64,000 bases of DNA from Peptoniphilus lacrimalis DSM 7455 (lineage in GTDB: Bacteria > Bacillota > Clostridia > Tissierellales > Peptoniphilaceae). Shown in pieces: positions 1-8,752 of this stretch; within the stretch, counting starts at the first letter, position 1; every line of letters begins with the position of its first letter. The stretch covers positions 1 through 64,000 of the forward strand of contig NZ_KB900376.1 in NCBI RefSeq assembly GCF_000378725.1. The letters are read 5' to 3'. Both the position numbers and the translations under genes were made by a program. The notes below the pieces were generated by a model that saw only the letters and a list, made by a program, of their open reading frames with translations, searched no databases and was not told the origin of the DNA.

Positions 1-354
1 AGAAGGTAAATCAATTCCCATAAAAATCGATATTACCACATACAGAAAAATTAAAAATGCTGTTATTTGATAAAAATCAAATATTTTTTTAGGATATACT
101 TTTGTTTTGTTCAACTTAACGGTAAGAACAACGGATAAAGTCGGTATCAACATCATAGCAGAAGCTAACGCCTGTATACTTAAACCTATATAATATCCAT
201 AGACTGTAGCAATTCCTATAATCAGAGTTAAAATAAAAACTACTGTCAAAAAACGACATATATCTCTACCATCTGCTGAAAATTCAATTTTATCTTCCAT
301 AATTTTTTCACCTGTAACTTTCATATCTAGATCAAAATCTTCATATTTATTCAT
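1..354 (-). CDS. Membrane protein, N-terminal part, possibly CPBP-family protease
   Basis: The first 118 codons of a minus-strand gene lie in the window and the rest is cut off by its left edge. The start at 354 follows a strong ribosome site (AAGGAGG). A charged cytoplasmic N-terminus of about 34 residues is followed by at least three hydrophobic segments, at roughly residues 35-55, 57-75 and 97-115. The segment MMLIPTLSVVLT resembles the second helix of CPBP intramembrane proteases (Abi family), which often lie beside bacteriocin genes. The EExxxR and HxxxN motifs of that family would be beyond the window, so the family call is a guess. The gene follows the broken lanB by 13 bases in the same direction and could be part of the same lantibiotic cluster. 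Confidence 0.55.
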   Translation of the reverse strand, partial: MNKYEDFDLDMKVTGEKIMEDKIEFSADGRDICRFLTVVFILTLIIGIATVYGYYIGLSIQALASAMMLIPTLSVVLTVKLNKTKVYPKKIFDFYQITAFLIFLYVVISIFMGIDLPS

Positions 355-367
355 AATTTCCTCCTTA

Positions 368-3300
368 TTATTCGCTCTGCTCCGAATTTATTATTTTCAA
401 CTTTTTATCCCTTTGCATGCAATCATACAAAGTGTGTCTTAATACTCCATATGTGTATGATTCAAATTCACTTGTACCATTCAATCTGTTACAGCACATA
501 TGAAGTAAACTTAACCTAATATCGCTTATATCATTTGTTAAATTTCTCTTACTAGAAAGTTCAGACATCGCACTATCAACTATGCTACTTCTTTGAACAC
601 TTTCTAAAATGCCATCAAGAATTTTCATATATTCTTTCCTTTTCACTTTGTATTCTTTTCGATAACTATTCTTATTTGTTACATTATCAAGAAGTTCATA
701 CATTTCATTTTTATCTTTGACTAACTGTCCTAAAAAATAGGATACTACTAAAAAATATACTTTTTTAACTACTTTAGAATCAGTCATGTCATTATTAGCT
801 ATAGTTCTAATTACAAACTCACTATTTTCAAAAAATATATTTTCAATAAATTCTATTAAATCTGCTCCACCATATCTATTATTCTCTCTATGATATTCAT
901 TAATTGTATAAGTTCTTAAAATATCAATATTCTTAACTTTTGAAAGCCAGTCTTTTACATATGAGAATTTATCAAATGCTTGCTTTGCATTTTTATACTT
1001 AATTCTTAACCTGATATGTCTACCTGTTTCATCAAAATATCTAATAAAAAAGAATTTATCAATAAATAGTTTTCTTTTTTCATTCTCTAACATGATTAAA
1101 AAATCGTTTTCCATTTCTTCTGGAGTATATATTTTTAAATATACCCAACCATCTTCAAATGGTGCTAGTATCCTATTTTTATTTTGAATACCTATATTTT
1201 CTTTAAGGATAATTTGTTCAATCTTATCTTTATTTTTATAATTTTTTTCTGTACTATAAAATGAAAATATACATTCTAATGCGTAAGAATTTCCATATAT
1301 ATCTCTAGCAATTTTATTATTAAACAGATCAGCCTCTATAGCAGATAATTCCAAAATTCTTGTTTTTTTATATTCCTTATAAAGGATTTCCATAGTAATA
1401 TCTTTATTTGCTTTTAAAAGTAATAGATTATCATTTTTACACATATAAAAATATTCTGGTAAATTATAGCGTTTAGAAAATTGTTTAAAACTATTTACAA
1501 AATCCATGTAACTTATTTCATCTGATAGATTTTCTCTAAATAACCATTTTTCAGATGAGATTTTTATATCTTCAACAAATATTTCAGGAGTATATGTATA
1601 TTTATTCATTGATAAAAGTGCCAATCTATTTACAATTCCTAACTCATTTTCATCATTTGATATATCTTTAATTAAATTAAATAACTTACTATTTATCTGT
1701 GGATTAAGCATATTATCCGTTATCATTTTGCATAATTTGTTTTTTGAAATTGATTTAAGATACATTCTATTGTTTTCTGTCATTCCACATACTAAATCAG
1801 CCAGAAGTATATACTCTGAGTTGTTATTGAAGGGCATACTAAGCGCTAAAGTATAAGGGTAATTTCTTTGACTATTTAAAAGATTTGTGAATCTTCCTTT
1901 ACTTGGCATTTCTATTAAATCTACATATAAATAATCATCACCTTTTGCATATTCATATATTTTATTATATTTCTTAAATTTATCTTCTTTAAAAACTCCA
2001 GAAAAACGTTGGAAAGATTTCCCTGCTTCATTAGCACCAAAATTCGCACCTATTTTCATTTTAATTTCATCATCTTTATAAATCATTATGTTCATATCAA
2101 AAGATTTCGAAAAGTTAGCTTGTTCATTTAATACAAGATTTTTAAAATCATCTTTATAAAGATAAACTCTTTTTTCTCCATTAAATAAAGCTTCTTGCAC
2201 TTTATTATCTACTATATTTGTTATTTTTGTGTCTTGAGAACTTGGATTGTATTGATTTTCTAAATAGTATGACAACCCGTTAAAACCAGCAGGATCTAAA
2301 AGTTGAATAAGTGGAACTTCTACAACTGTCCCATATTCTTCTTGAAATCTATTCTTAAAATCTTTAAGTAACGAAAATGTTCTTGATTCTACACTAAAAC
2401 TTCTAATTACTTCGACAAAATTTTCCAGTTTGTTTTTTATTGAAATAGGAAGTTCACAACTTTTCAAATTCATACCAGTATTCACATTTAGATATAATTC
2501 ATTCTTATAAATTTTCTTCATAATATTAGTTATTTTTTTAAGAAAATTTATCCCTCCCCCAAACTTTTCATAGTTTTTAATTTCATTGATAATTTCTAAT
2601 AATTTAGCTTGCAAATCTTCGTTTAAATTATTTTTTTTAAAACTGAAAGTATATATAAAATAGGATTTTCACAATACGCTGGAATCCTAAGCTCTGTAAG
2701 TATTCCTTTTCAATTAATAGATTTATTGTATCAATGATTTTTTCTCTGGGAACGTTTTTATAATAGTTATCAACAATACCTATCAATTTAGAGTATTTTT
2801 CAAAACTCACAGTATTATCTTTATAATTTGAATAAGTTTTGTAAATCTTATACTTGTATTTTTGTGTTCATTTAATCTATTTACACCCTGATTAACAAAA
2901 TTAGGATTTCGAATTCTACTAGATGTAACATAGGTGCTTTTATTCCATACAACATAAATTCTATCTAATACATTCTGATCTCTTTGAAGTTCATCTACTA
3001 ATTTATATATCCAAGAATAACTAACTAATATTTTTTATCTGGACTATTTAACTTTTCAATGCAAGATTTGTCATCAGAAGAAAAACTACCTAAAGCTACA
3101 TTCGCCATTAACCCAAAAGAAGTCGTTCTAGAAGAAGCACGTATTAGATATTTATAAAGGCTTATAAAAGTTGCTTGATCTTTTTTATCATCTTGTCCTA
3201 TTTTTAAAATTGCATGATATAAAGATGGACTAGATATATAAAGTGCCTCAAGCATATACTCATCAAGACCTAATTTTTTTATAATTCCATACTTCTTTTT

Positions 3301-3385
3301 TATCTACAGTATATAAATTTTCAGCTACACTTAGTGGGAGTGCTGGTGTTCTGATCATAAATATATCATGGCATAAGTAAGTCAT
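368..3385 (-). pseudogene. Lantibiotic dehydratase LanB, 5' third frameshifted
   Basis: LanB enzymes dehydrate Ser/Thr of lantibiotic precursors through tRNA-dependent glutamylation. An intact frame from about 2630 to 368 gives roughly 750 residues covering the later dehydratase part and a C-terminal SpaB_C/thiopeptide-type elimination domain, with NRYGG near codon 580 of that frame. The N-terminal part is present but split over several frames. It starts at ATG 3385 (MTYLCHDIFMIRTPALPLS). It continues with the LanB signature RASSRTTSFGLMANV (about 3090-3150), then ILVSYSWIYKLVDELQRDQ and LTELRIPAYCENPIL. Joining the frames needs shifts near 3300 (A6 tract), 3033 (A6), 2820, 2700 and 2635 (A8). 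The total of about 1006 codons is normal for full-length LanB. It is either a pseudogene or a stretch of homopolymer sequencing errors. No precursor peptide, LanC or LanT is seen in the window. Confidence 0.85.
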
Positions 3386-3681
3386 ATAAATCCCTCTTTT
3401 TTTATAAATAATAAATATTTTTTTTGAAATTGTTTTATAAATATTATTTGCTATTTAATCATTTATTAAATTTTTAGTCTATCTCTTGCTAAGAATAAAA
3501 TGTTTTTAATGATCCATTATATTTTTAATATTTTTGAAAACCTTTTATCATAACTTAATCCAAATGTACTTACCTTTTTGAATAATTATATAGGCATCAT
3601 CTAAAAAATCAGATGCAAAATTATATACTTGGAAATAATAATTTTTTATACATAACAGTACACTAATAAATTATCAAGTCC

Positions 3682-3709
3682 AATATACACCTCTATATTT
3701 TTTTGTCAA
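3682..3709 (-). promoter_or_regulatory. Candidate promoter upstream of lanB
   Basis: On the minus strand there is TTGACA (3704-3709), a 16-base spacer and TATATT (3682-3687), a good vegetative promoter. It would give a leader of about 290 bases before the lanB start. The leader from 3386 to 3680 has no intact gene. It contains short, frame-broken coding-like pieces on the minus strand. Confidence 0.5.
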
Positions 3710-3782
3710 TATTTTTTATAAGAATTTTTTTCCAATAAGGGGACTTAAACAGTTAAAAAAATTAATTTCTCATAAAAATATA

Positions 3783-3810
3783 TTGACATTTTGAAATAAT
3801 AAGGTAAAAT
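3783..3810 (+). promoter_or_regulatory. Promoter of the trpP T-box transcript
   Basis: TTGACA at 3783-3788, a 16-base spacer and TAAAAT at 3805-3810 lie just before the T-box leader. Confidence 0.65.
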
Positions 3811-3817
3811 GTATGTA

Positions 3818-4070
3818 AGTAAAAAATGTTGATTAGAAAATAGTAGCTTTAAGTTGATTTTTAGAGAGACAATGGTTGGTGAAAATTGTTATGATGCTTT
3901 TAGTGAATGGGTCTATGAGTGCAAGGCGAATTATAGTAGCCGAGACGGGTTTCTCCCGTTACAGAGATAGGATATTAATGTATCTGAAAGAGGTCTATAT
4001 TTTTATAGAAATAGGATGGCACCGCGAATTCACCATTTGCTCCTATATTAGGAGTAAATGGTTTTTTTAT
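3818..4070 (+). promoter_or_regulatory. Tryptophan T-box riboswitch
   Basis: The leader carries the T-box core AGGATGGCACCGCG (4013-4026), close to the family consensus. It ends in an intrinsic terminator: a 12-bp stem (ACCATTTGCTCC paired with GGAGTAAATGGT, one G-U pair) at 4032-4062 followed by a run of T. The stem I parts are visible as an AGAGA element near 3861 and GTTGGTG near 3872. A UGG triplet in GAATGGGTC (3908-3910) is a fitting Trp specifier. The four bases that read the tRNA end are TGGC. Their last base, C, pairs with a G discriminator, as expected for tRNA-Trp. Uncharged tRNA-Trp would favour the antiterminator and switch on trpP. The specifier call is inference; the T-box call is firm. 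Confidence 0.92.
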
Positions 4071-4130
4071 TGCCTTCGTTAAATCTTAAATCAAATTTTT
4101 ACTAATTTATAAATAAGATAGGAGAAAATT

Positions 4131-4676
4131 ATGATGACAACAAGTAAATCTTCAACAAAAGTATTAGTGACTAGCGCAATTCTTATGGCTTTGGGAACAG
4201 TCCTACACACAATTATCCCTTCAGTGGGAATTAAACCAGATTTTATGCTGGCTTGTATGTTTGTATCTCTCATACTTACAAACACCAATAAGGAAATGGC
4301 TGTTATAGGAATTGTAGCAGGAATAATAACTGCAATGACAACAGGATTTCCTGCTGGACAAATACCTAATTTAGTAGATAAAGCTTTAACAACAATTGTT
4401 TTTGGTATATTTCTTAGAGCTTTGCAAAAAAGAGGGGAATTAAAATTTTATCATTATGGCATATTGTTTTTCTTGGGAACTATGTTTTCAGGAAGTGTAT
4501 TTTTAACAGTGTGTCTACTGATGGGAAGATTGTTAGGTTTATCAGAAGTAATTCAAATATTCCAAGGCGGATTAATACCAATGTTTGTTGCCGTAGTATT
4601 TCCTACAGCCTGTGCAAATGTAGTTTTCGGAACACTTATGGTAAAAATAATTCAATTAATGAAAAAGACAAGATGA
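4131..4676 (+). CDS. trpP: Tryptophan transporter TrpP
   Basis: This 181-residue membrane protein has about five hydrophobic segments and matches the TrpP family of tryptophan uptake proteins, which resemble ECF S-components in size and fold. The start KVLVTSAILMALGTVLHTII and the motif GIKPDFMLACMF are typical. Two ATG codons are adjacent at 4131 and 4134, and the site GGAG at 4121 serves either. The gene stands alone behind a Trp-type T-box leader, which independently supports the substrate, so import would rise when charged tRNA-Trp is scarce. A terminator follows within 100 bases, making it a single-gene unit. Confidence 0.92.
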   Translation: MMTTSKSSTKVLVTSAILMALGTVLHTIIPSVGIKPDFMLACMFVSLILTNTNKEMAVIGIVAGIITAMTTGFPAGQIPNLVDKALTTIVFGIFLRALQKRGELKFYHYGILFFLGTMFSGSVFLTVCLLMGRLLGLSEVIQIFQGGLIPMFVAVVFPTACANVVFGTLMVKIIQLMKKTR

Positions 4677-4738
4677 AATAAAACACTTAAAACTATTTTT
4701 AAATAAATTTAATAAATTTTTTAGATATAAAACTAAGA

Positions 4739-4767
4739 CTATAGGCTCAATGCTTATAGCCTTTTTT
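4739..4767 (+). terminator. Intrinsic terminator of trpP
   Basis: An 8-bp stem (CTATAGGC with GCTTATAG, one G-U pair) with a 5-base loop is followed by CC and six T. Confidence 0.8.
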
Positions 4768-4876
4768 ACTTTATTTTTATTATAATACATATATTGACTT
4801 CCACACAAAAAGAAAGACTCGAATTAACGAGCCTTCATGTATTTGATATAATTTCCAAAATGTCGACATAATAAAT

Positions 4877-5692
4877 CTATTTACTTTTTCTCAAATAAAT
4901 TGCAAACTTGATTAAACTTATGCACAAAGAAATGATAAGAACCCCTGTAACAAATAATATAGAATTGTTGAGTCTTTTTACATTAGAAGATACTTTAGTG
5001 TCATCTTTTATAAGATCAGATTCTTCCTCTTCTTCCAAAAGTTCCGCATTCACAAGAAGTCTTTTTGGTCTTGGTGGCAAGAGCGGATCACAAGTTAAAA
5101 GAGTCAAAATATTTTTACCCTCCACTGGAACTAGTTTATCCCATTCCCATGGGCTTATAATTTCCTTTGATGTTACTTTATACTCCAAGGTCCTATCCTG
5201 CCATTCTAGATAAATTTTATCTCCCTCAAAAAGCTCATCCAAGTGTAAAAACATTATAGCATCATAATAGCCTCTGTGTCCCGCTATTACCGAACGAATT
5301 CCCTTTTTCACTCCAGGTAAGTCCGTTCCCTCAATATGAGCCACTCCCATTGCCATATGCTTATTAGATGCATCCATATACACAGGCTGAACAAGGTCAA
5401 GCTTTGGAATCTTCAAGTAACAGAAAATAGCATCGGGATCTTCCATAAAAGAATAGTTTGAAGTATACTCTTCGGTGGCAAATGGGTCTACAATAACACT
5501 TTCTTTTCCAATAGAATTATTATATCCTTCCACTTTATCTTCCAATTTCGGGTCAACTTCACTCTCCATAAACTTTCTATACTCTCTTTTGTCAAGAACT
5601 ATCCCCCTACTTAGTCCAAAAAATCCGTAAAGTGGTAATAGTATCCCTGTGATGATTAAAATATAACCAAAAACAATTCTTCTATTCTTCAT
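4877..5692 (-). CDS. srtC: Class C sortase, third of the pilus operon
   Basis: This is a pilus-polymerising transpeptidase of 271 residues. It has an N-terminal membrane helix, a class C lid with DPF (IVDPFATEE), the catalytic His in AGHRG (about residue 138), the Cys in TLLTCDP (about 199), the Arg in KRLLV, and a C-terminal membrane helix followed by basic residues. The frame extends upstream to 5761. The ATG at 5692 is preferred because AAGGA lies 8-9 bases before it and the longer form has no ribosome site. With this start it overlaps the previous sortase gene by 11 bases. It is the most divergent of the three (TLLTCDP rather than TLLTCTP), so it may handle a different pilin or act in base attachment. 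It is the last gene of the pilus operon. Confidence 0.9.
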   Translation of the reverse strand: MKNRRIVFGYILIITGILLPLYGFFGLSRGIVLDKREYRKFMESEVDPKLEDKVEGYNNSIGKESVIVDPFATEEYTSNYSFMEDPDAIFCYLKIPKLDLVQPVYMDASNKHMAMGVAHIEGTDLPGVKKGIRSVIAGHRGYYDAIMFLHLDELFEGDKIYLEWQDRTLEYKVTSKEIISPWEWDKLVPVEGKNILTLLTCDPLLPPRPKRLLVNAELLEEEEESDLIKDDTKVSSNVKRLNNSILFVTGVLIISLCISLIKFAIYLRKSK

Positions 5693-6590
5693 TATATCTG
5701 TCCTTAAATTTTTTAAAATAATTAAGCTTTTTAAGTTTCTTTTTTTTCTTTCTGTAGTCATTATTGAAGTATATCATAAAAATAAATACCAAAACTGCAA
5801 GAGGAAAAGCAAAGGTTAATGCATCTTTATAATTTAAGTTAACAAAATTAAGGGGTTTGGACTCTTCCTTTACAGGTGGTACATAGTCAATCCTATGCCC
5901 GCGCACCAATAACCTGTGGGAATTAATCATATAGGGTGTACAAGTCAAAAGAGTAGCGTAATCCTGTCCTTCAACTACCAAAACTTGCTCAAAATCCGAA
6001 GGTTCTACAGTAAGAATCTGATCCACTTCATAAGCAAGTACCGTTTCAATATTATGAATATAAAACACATCTTTGAGTTTCAACTTATCCAAATCTCTAA
6101 AAAGTTTTGCCGTGGGTAGCCCTCTATGAGCAGTTAAGACAGTATGACTACTTAATCCTCCTATAGGAAGGCTAGTACCTTCCAAATGACCTACACCCTT
6201 TTGCAAAACATTTTCTCCTGTGCCTGCATAGATAGGTAAGACTTCATCAATTTTCGGTATCTCAACAAATCCGATTTTTTCAGCCACTTCAATCATTCTG
6301 GCATATTCAGCTCTACCTGCCTTTTCCTTTTCAGTATAGGGGTCAGCAAGTTTAGAAGGGTCTAGAGAAGAATTATAACCTTCAGCCAAATTCATTCTCC
6401 TTAAAATTTCGTTCTTATCCAACTCCTTAGTCTTATCCTGAAATTCCATAACTTCATTGCCTGCTTCAATTTTATAGTAATATTGACTAACCAACGGATA
6501 CATCATAATAAAAAATCCTAAAACAAACAAAAGAATAAAGGGCCATATTCTTTTTTTCTTAATTTCAGTTTTTCCCATGATACACCTCAT
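5682..6590 (-). CDS. srtC: Class C sortase, second of the pilus operon
   Basis: This sortase C of about 300 residues has an N-terminal membrane anchor, the lid motif DPY (LADPYTEK), TAHRG with the catalytic His (about residue 154), TLLTCTPY with the catalytic Cys (about 217) and LLVRGHR with the Arg. A second membrane helix near residues 255-275 is followed by a Lys-rich tail. Starts at 6590 and 6578 are both possible; a GAGGTG site precedes 6578 and GGAGAAGG precedes 6590. The gene overlaps both neighbours and so is translationally coupled. It is close in sequence to the first sortase, and the pair probably arose by tandem duplication. Confidence 0.92.
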   Translation of the reverse strand: MRCIMGKTEIKKKRIWPFILLFVLGFFIMMYPLVSQYYYKIEAGNEVMEFQDKTKELDKNEILRRMNLAEGYNSSLDPSKLADPYTEKEKAGRAEYARMIEVAEKIGFVEIPKIDEVLPIYAGTGENVLQKGVGHLEGTSLPIGGLSSHTVLTAHRGLPTAKLFRDLDKLKLKDVFYIHNIETVLAYEVDQILTVEPSDFEQVLVVEGQDYATLLTCTPYMINSHRLLVRGHRIDYVPPVKEESKPLNFVNLNYKDALTFAFPLAVLVFIFMIYFNNDYRKKKKKLKKLNYFKKFKDRYNEE

Positions 6591-7449
6591 CTTCTACCTT
6601 CTCCAATGCTATTATCTCTTTAAGTAGCAAGTTAGACTTTTTCCTATAATACCTTATTAATATCAACATCAGAACTATAAAGAAAACTATTCCTATAAAC
6701 ATATACTTGTACATGAATTCCCTTTGACTGGATAAAATAAAATTATCGTCAATAGATTCACTGTATGGAACTCTATGACCTCTTACCAAGAGCCTGTGTG
6801 AGTTTATCATGATAGGAGTACAAGTTAAAAGAGTTGCATAGTCATGTCCAGGCACAATTAAAAGGTTGGAAAAATCATCTGGCACAACTGTTAGAATTTG
6901 GTCAACTTCATAAACAATAGTTTCTTTTAAATTGTGAATATAAAACCTATCTCCCAGCTTAACCTTTCTGAGATCAGAAAAAAGTTTTGCAGTAGGAAGC
7001 CCTGAATGAGCTGTTATGACGGTATGACTGGAATTTCCTCCTATAGGCAGACTCGTCCCCTCCAAATGACCTGCAGATGTTTGCAAAACCTCTTCCGATG
7101 TACCCGCCCTGATGGGAATATTAACATCAATAGATGGAATTTGAATGTGTCCTATCTGCTCGTGTAATTCTAACATTCTAGCATACTCAGCCCTGCCCTT
7201 GTCATGCCTTTTTTTAGCATAAGGGTCCTCTGTAACTTGATTAACCAAAGAATCGTTAAAAGCCTGTGCCAAATCTATTCTTCTCTTTACTTCTTCGTCT
7301 GTTAAATTTTCCTTTTCCTTATCAAAGTTTGAAACCTCTTGTGTTGATTCCACTCTGTAATAAATCCTTGAAACTTGAGGGTAAATTAAAATTAAAAATC
7401 CCAAAACAAAAATCAATTTAAAAGGCCATGTTCTTTTCTTTTTCTTCAA
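6565..7449 (-). CDS. srtC: Class C sortase, first of the pilus operon
   Basis: This 294-residue pilin polymerase has an N-terminal anchor after KKKKRTW, the lid motif DPYAKK, the catalytic His in TAHSG (about residue 143), the Cys in TLLTCTP (about 206) and the Arg in LLVRGHR (about 221), then a C-terminal helix and basic tail. The open frame runs up to 7512. However, the upstream codons lie inside a terminator hairpin (7477-7509). A TTG codon at 7449 has AGGAGAG five bases before it and gives an N-terminus matching the neighbouring sortase, so TTG is taken as the start. The usual AHRG is AHSG here. Placement after the hairpin suggests lower expression than the pilins. Confidence 0.9.
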   Translation of the reverse strand: MKKKKRTWPFKLIFVLGFLILIYPQVSRIYYRVESTQEVSNFDKEKENLTDEEVKRRIDLAQAFNDSLVNQVTEDPYAKKRHDKGRAEYARMLELHEQIGHIQIPSIDVNIPIRAGTSEEVLQTSAGHLEGTSLPIGGNSSHTVITAHSGLPTAKLFSDLRKVKLGDRFYIHNLKETIVYEVDQILTVVPDDFSNLLIVPGHDYATLLTCTPIMINSHRLLVRGHRVPYSESIDDNFILSSQREFMYKYMFIGIVFFIVLMLILIRYYRKKSNLLLKEIIALEKVEDEVYHGKN

Positions 7450-7472
7450 AGTTTCTCTCCTAAGTCTTATGT

Positions 7473-7509
7473 AAAAATCTCCTATCATTACAAAGTAATC
7501 ATAGGAGAT
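7473..7509 (-). terminator. Internal terminator or attenuator between pilin and sortase genes
   Basis: On the minus strand a stem of 9 bp, one mismatch and 5 bp (ATCTCCTAT-G-ATTAC with GTAAT-G-ATAGGAGAT) has a 3-base loop and is followed by TTTTT. It lies after the basal pilin gene and just before the first sortase gene. It would release most polymerase after the pilin genes while letting some read into the sortases. Confidence 0.8.
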
Positions 7510-7537
7510 CAAAAAGGTTGTTGATTAAAATCTCAAA

Positions 7538-8734
7538 CTATTCTTTTTCCTTAACCATCTTAATTCCCAAAATAAAACTAATAAATCCTGCTACAACCAT
7601 CACTATAAGGGTAATATCACCAGTCTTTGGAATCTTAACGGGAGTTTTATCTTGAGGACTGGGTTGATCAGGTGTAGGAGTCGGTGGATGTATAGATTTT
7701 TTCTGTGCCGGTTTGTTTTTAATGTATAAGTCCTTCTCATATGATAAATCATCAATAACAAACTTCACATTATCAGATAATTCCTCATAACCCACAGGAG
7801 GTTTAGTTTCCCACAAATAGTATTCTCCATAAGGTAAATTCTCCACATTGAAAAATCCATCCCTACCTGAAAACAAAACCAAATCTTTCCCGTCCACTTT
7901 AATCCTCTCATAATATAAATCATTTTTTCTTGTTACGACAAACTCTGCTCCTGCAAGCCCCTCTTCAGTATCGGAAGAAATTTTTTTAAATCTTTTTCCT
8001 CCTTCATCATCCTTATAATTATAAACCTCCACATAGGTGGTCTTTGAAGATGAAACATAAAAGTAGGTCTTTTCTTGCCTAATCTTATAGCCTACAGGAG
8101 GCTCTATTTCCTTAAACATATACTCTCCGGGCTCCAAATTATTCACATGAATCTTACCTTGAGAGTCAGTTACAAAGTCGTAAAAATTCGTTGAAGACTT
8201 TATAGGTATCTCCTTTCCGTCAACTATTTTGTAGAGTCTAAATACAGCACCGGGAAGAACCTTTCTGTCCTTAGACAGTTTCAAAAGTTCCACATTCCCC
8301 GGTGGAGTATCCCCATGACCTTTGGGATAAATTATATCCCCATCATGAATCTCATCTACAACAAAGACAAAAGGATAAATATTTTTTGCTCCTTCTTTGA
8401 ACACAACTCTTACATAATATGTTCCCTCGGAAAAATCATAAATCAATTTACCATCTTCATCGGTTTTAAAGCTTGTCTTAGAATAAACTTTAAGGCTATC
8501 GATGGACTTATTTTCCAAATCCTTCGCAAGCTTTTGCTTTTCCTCATCGGTATAAACCTTATCGCTTATCTTCCAAATGTTTAAATTTCTATTTGCTATG
8601 TCTTCTTTTTTATCGCCTATGCCATAAAAGTTCAAGGTCATACTCTTGGCATAAACACTGTTTGAGAAAATAACCATGCTAAATAATACAAGGACAAATA
8701 GCATTTTAAATATTTTATTTTTGAACTTTAGCAT
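7538..8734 (-). CDS. Basal (minor) pilin, SpaA/FctB type
   Basis: This 398-residue cell-wall protein has a signal peptide ending near residue 29 (VYA), then an N-terminal domain and two CnaB/SpaA-like domains. The domains start at about residues 150 (LLKLSKDRKVLPGAVFRLYK) and 245 (KKISSDTEEGLAGAEFVV), and each ends in an E-box-like strand (YMFKEIEPPVGY, YYLWETKPPVGY). A proline-rich stretch (HPPTPTPDQPSPQ) precedes the sorting signal IPKTG, a membrane helix and KEKE. A proline tail before the sorting signal is typical of pilins that anchor the fibre to the wall, which is why it is called basal. It lies 18 bases after the major pilin gene. Confidence 0.88.
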   Translation of the reverse strand: MLKFKNKIFKMLFVLVLFSMVIFSNSVYAKSMTLNFYGIGDKKEDIANRNLNIWKISDKVYTDEEKQKLAKDLENKSIDSLKVYSKTSFKTDEDGKLIYDFSEGTYYVRVVFKEGAKNIYPFVFVVDEIHDGDIIYPKGHGDTPPGNVELLKLSKDRKVLPGAVFRLYKIVDGKEIPIKSSTNFYDFVTDSQGKIHVNNLEPGEYMFKEIEPPVGYKIRQEKTYFYVSSSKTTYVEVYNYKDDEGGKRFKKISSDTEEGLAGAEFVVTRKNDLYYERIKVDGKDLVLFSGRDGFFNVENLPYGEYYLWETKPPVGYEELSDNVKFVIDDLSYEKDLYIKNKPAQKKSIHPPTPTPDQPSPQDKTPVKIPKTGDITLIVMVVAGFISFILGIKMVKEKE

Positions 8735-8752
8735 GGTCCACCCTCTTTCTTA

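Noticed and set aside
3876-4082. 68-codon plus-strand frame upstream of trpP
   Set aside because: It lies wholly inside the T-box leader, including its terminator, and has no ribosome site.
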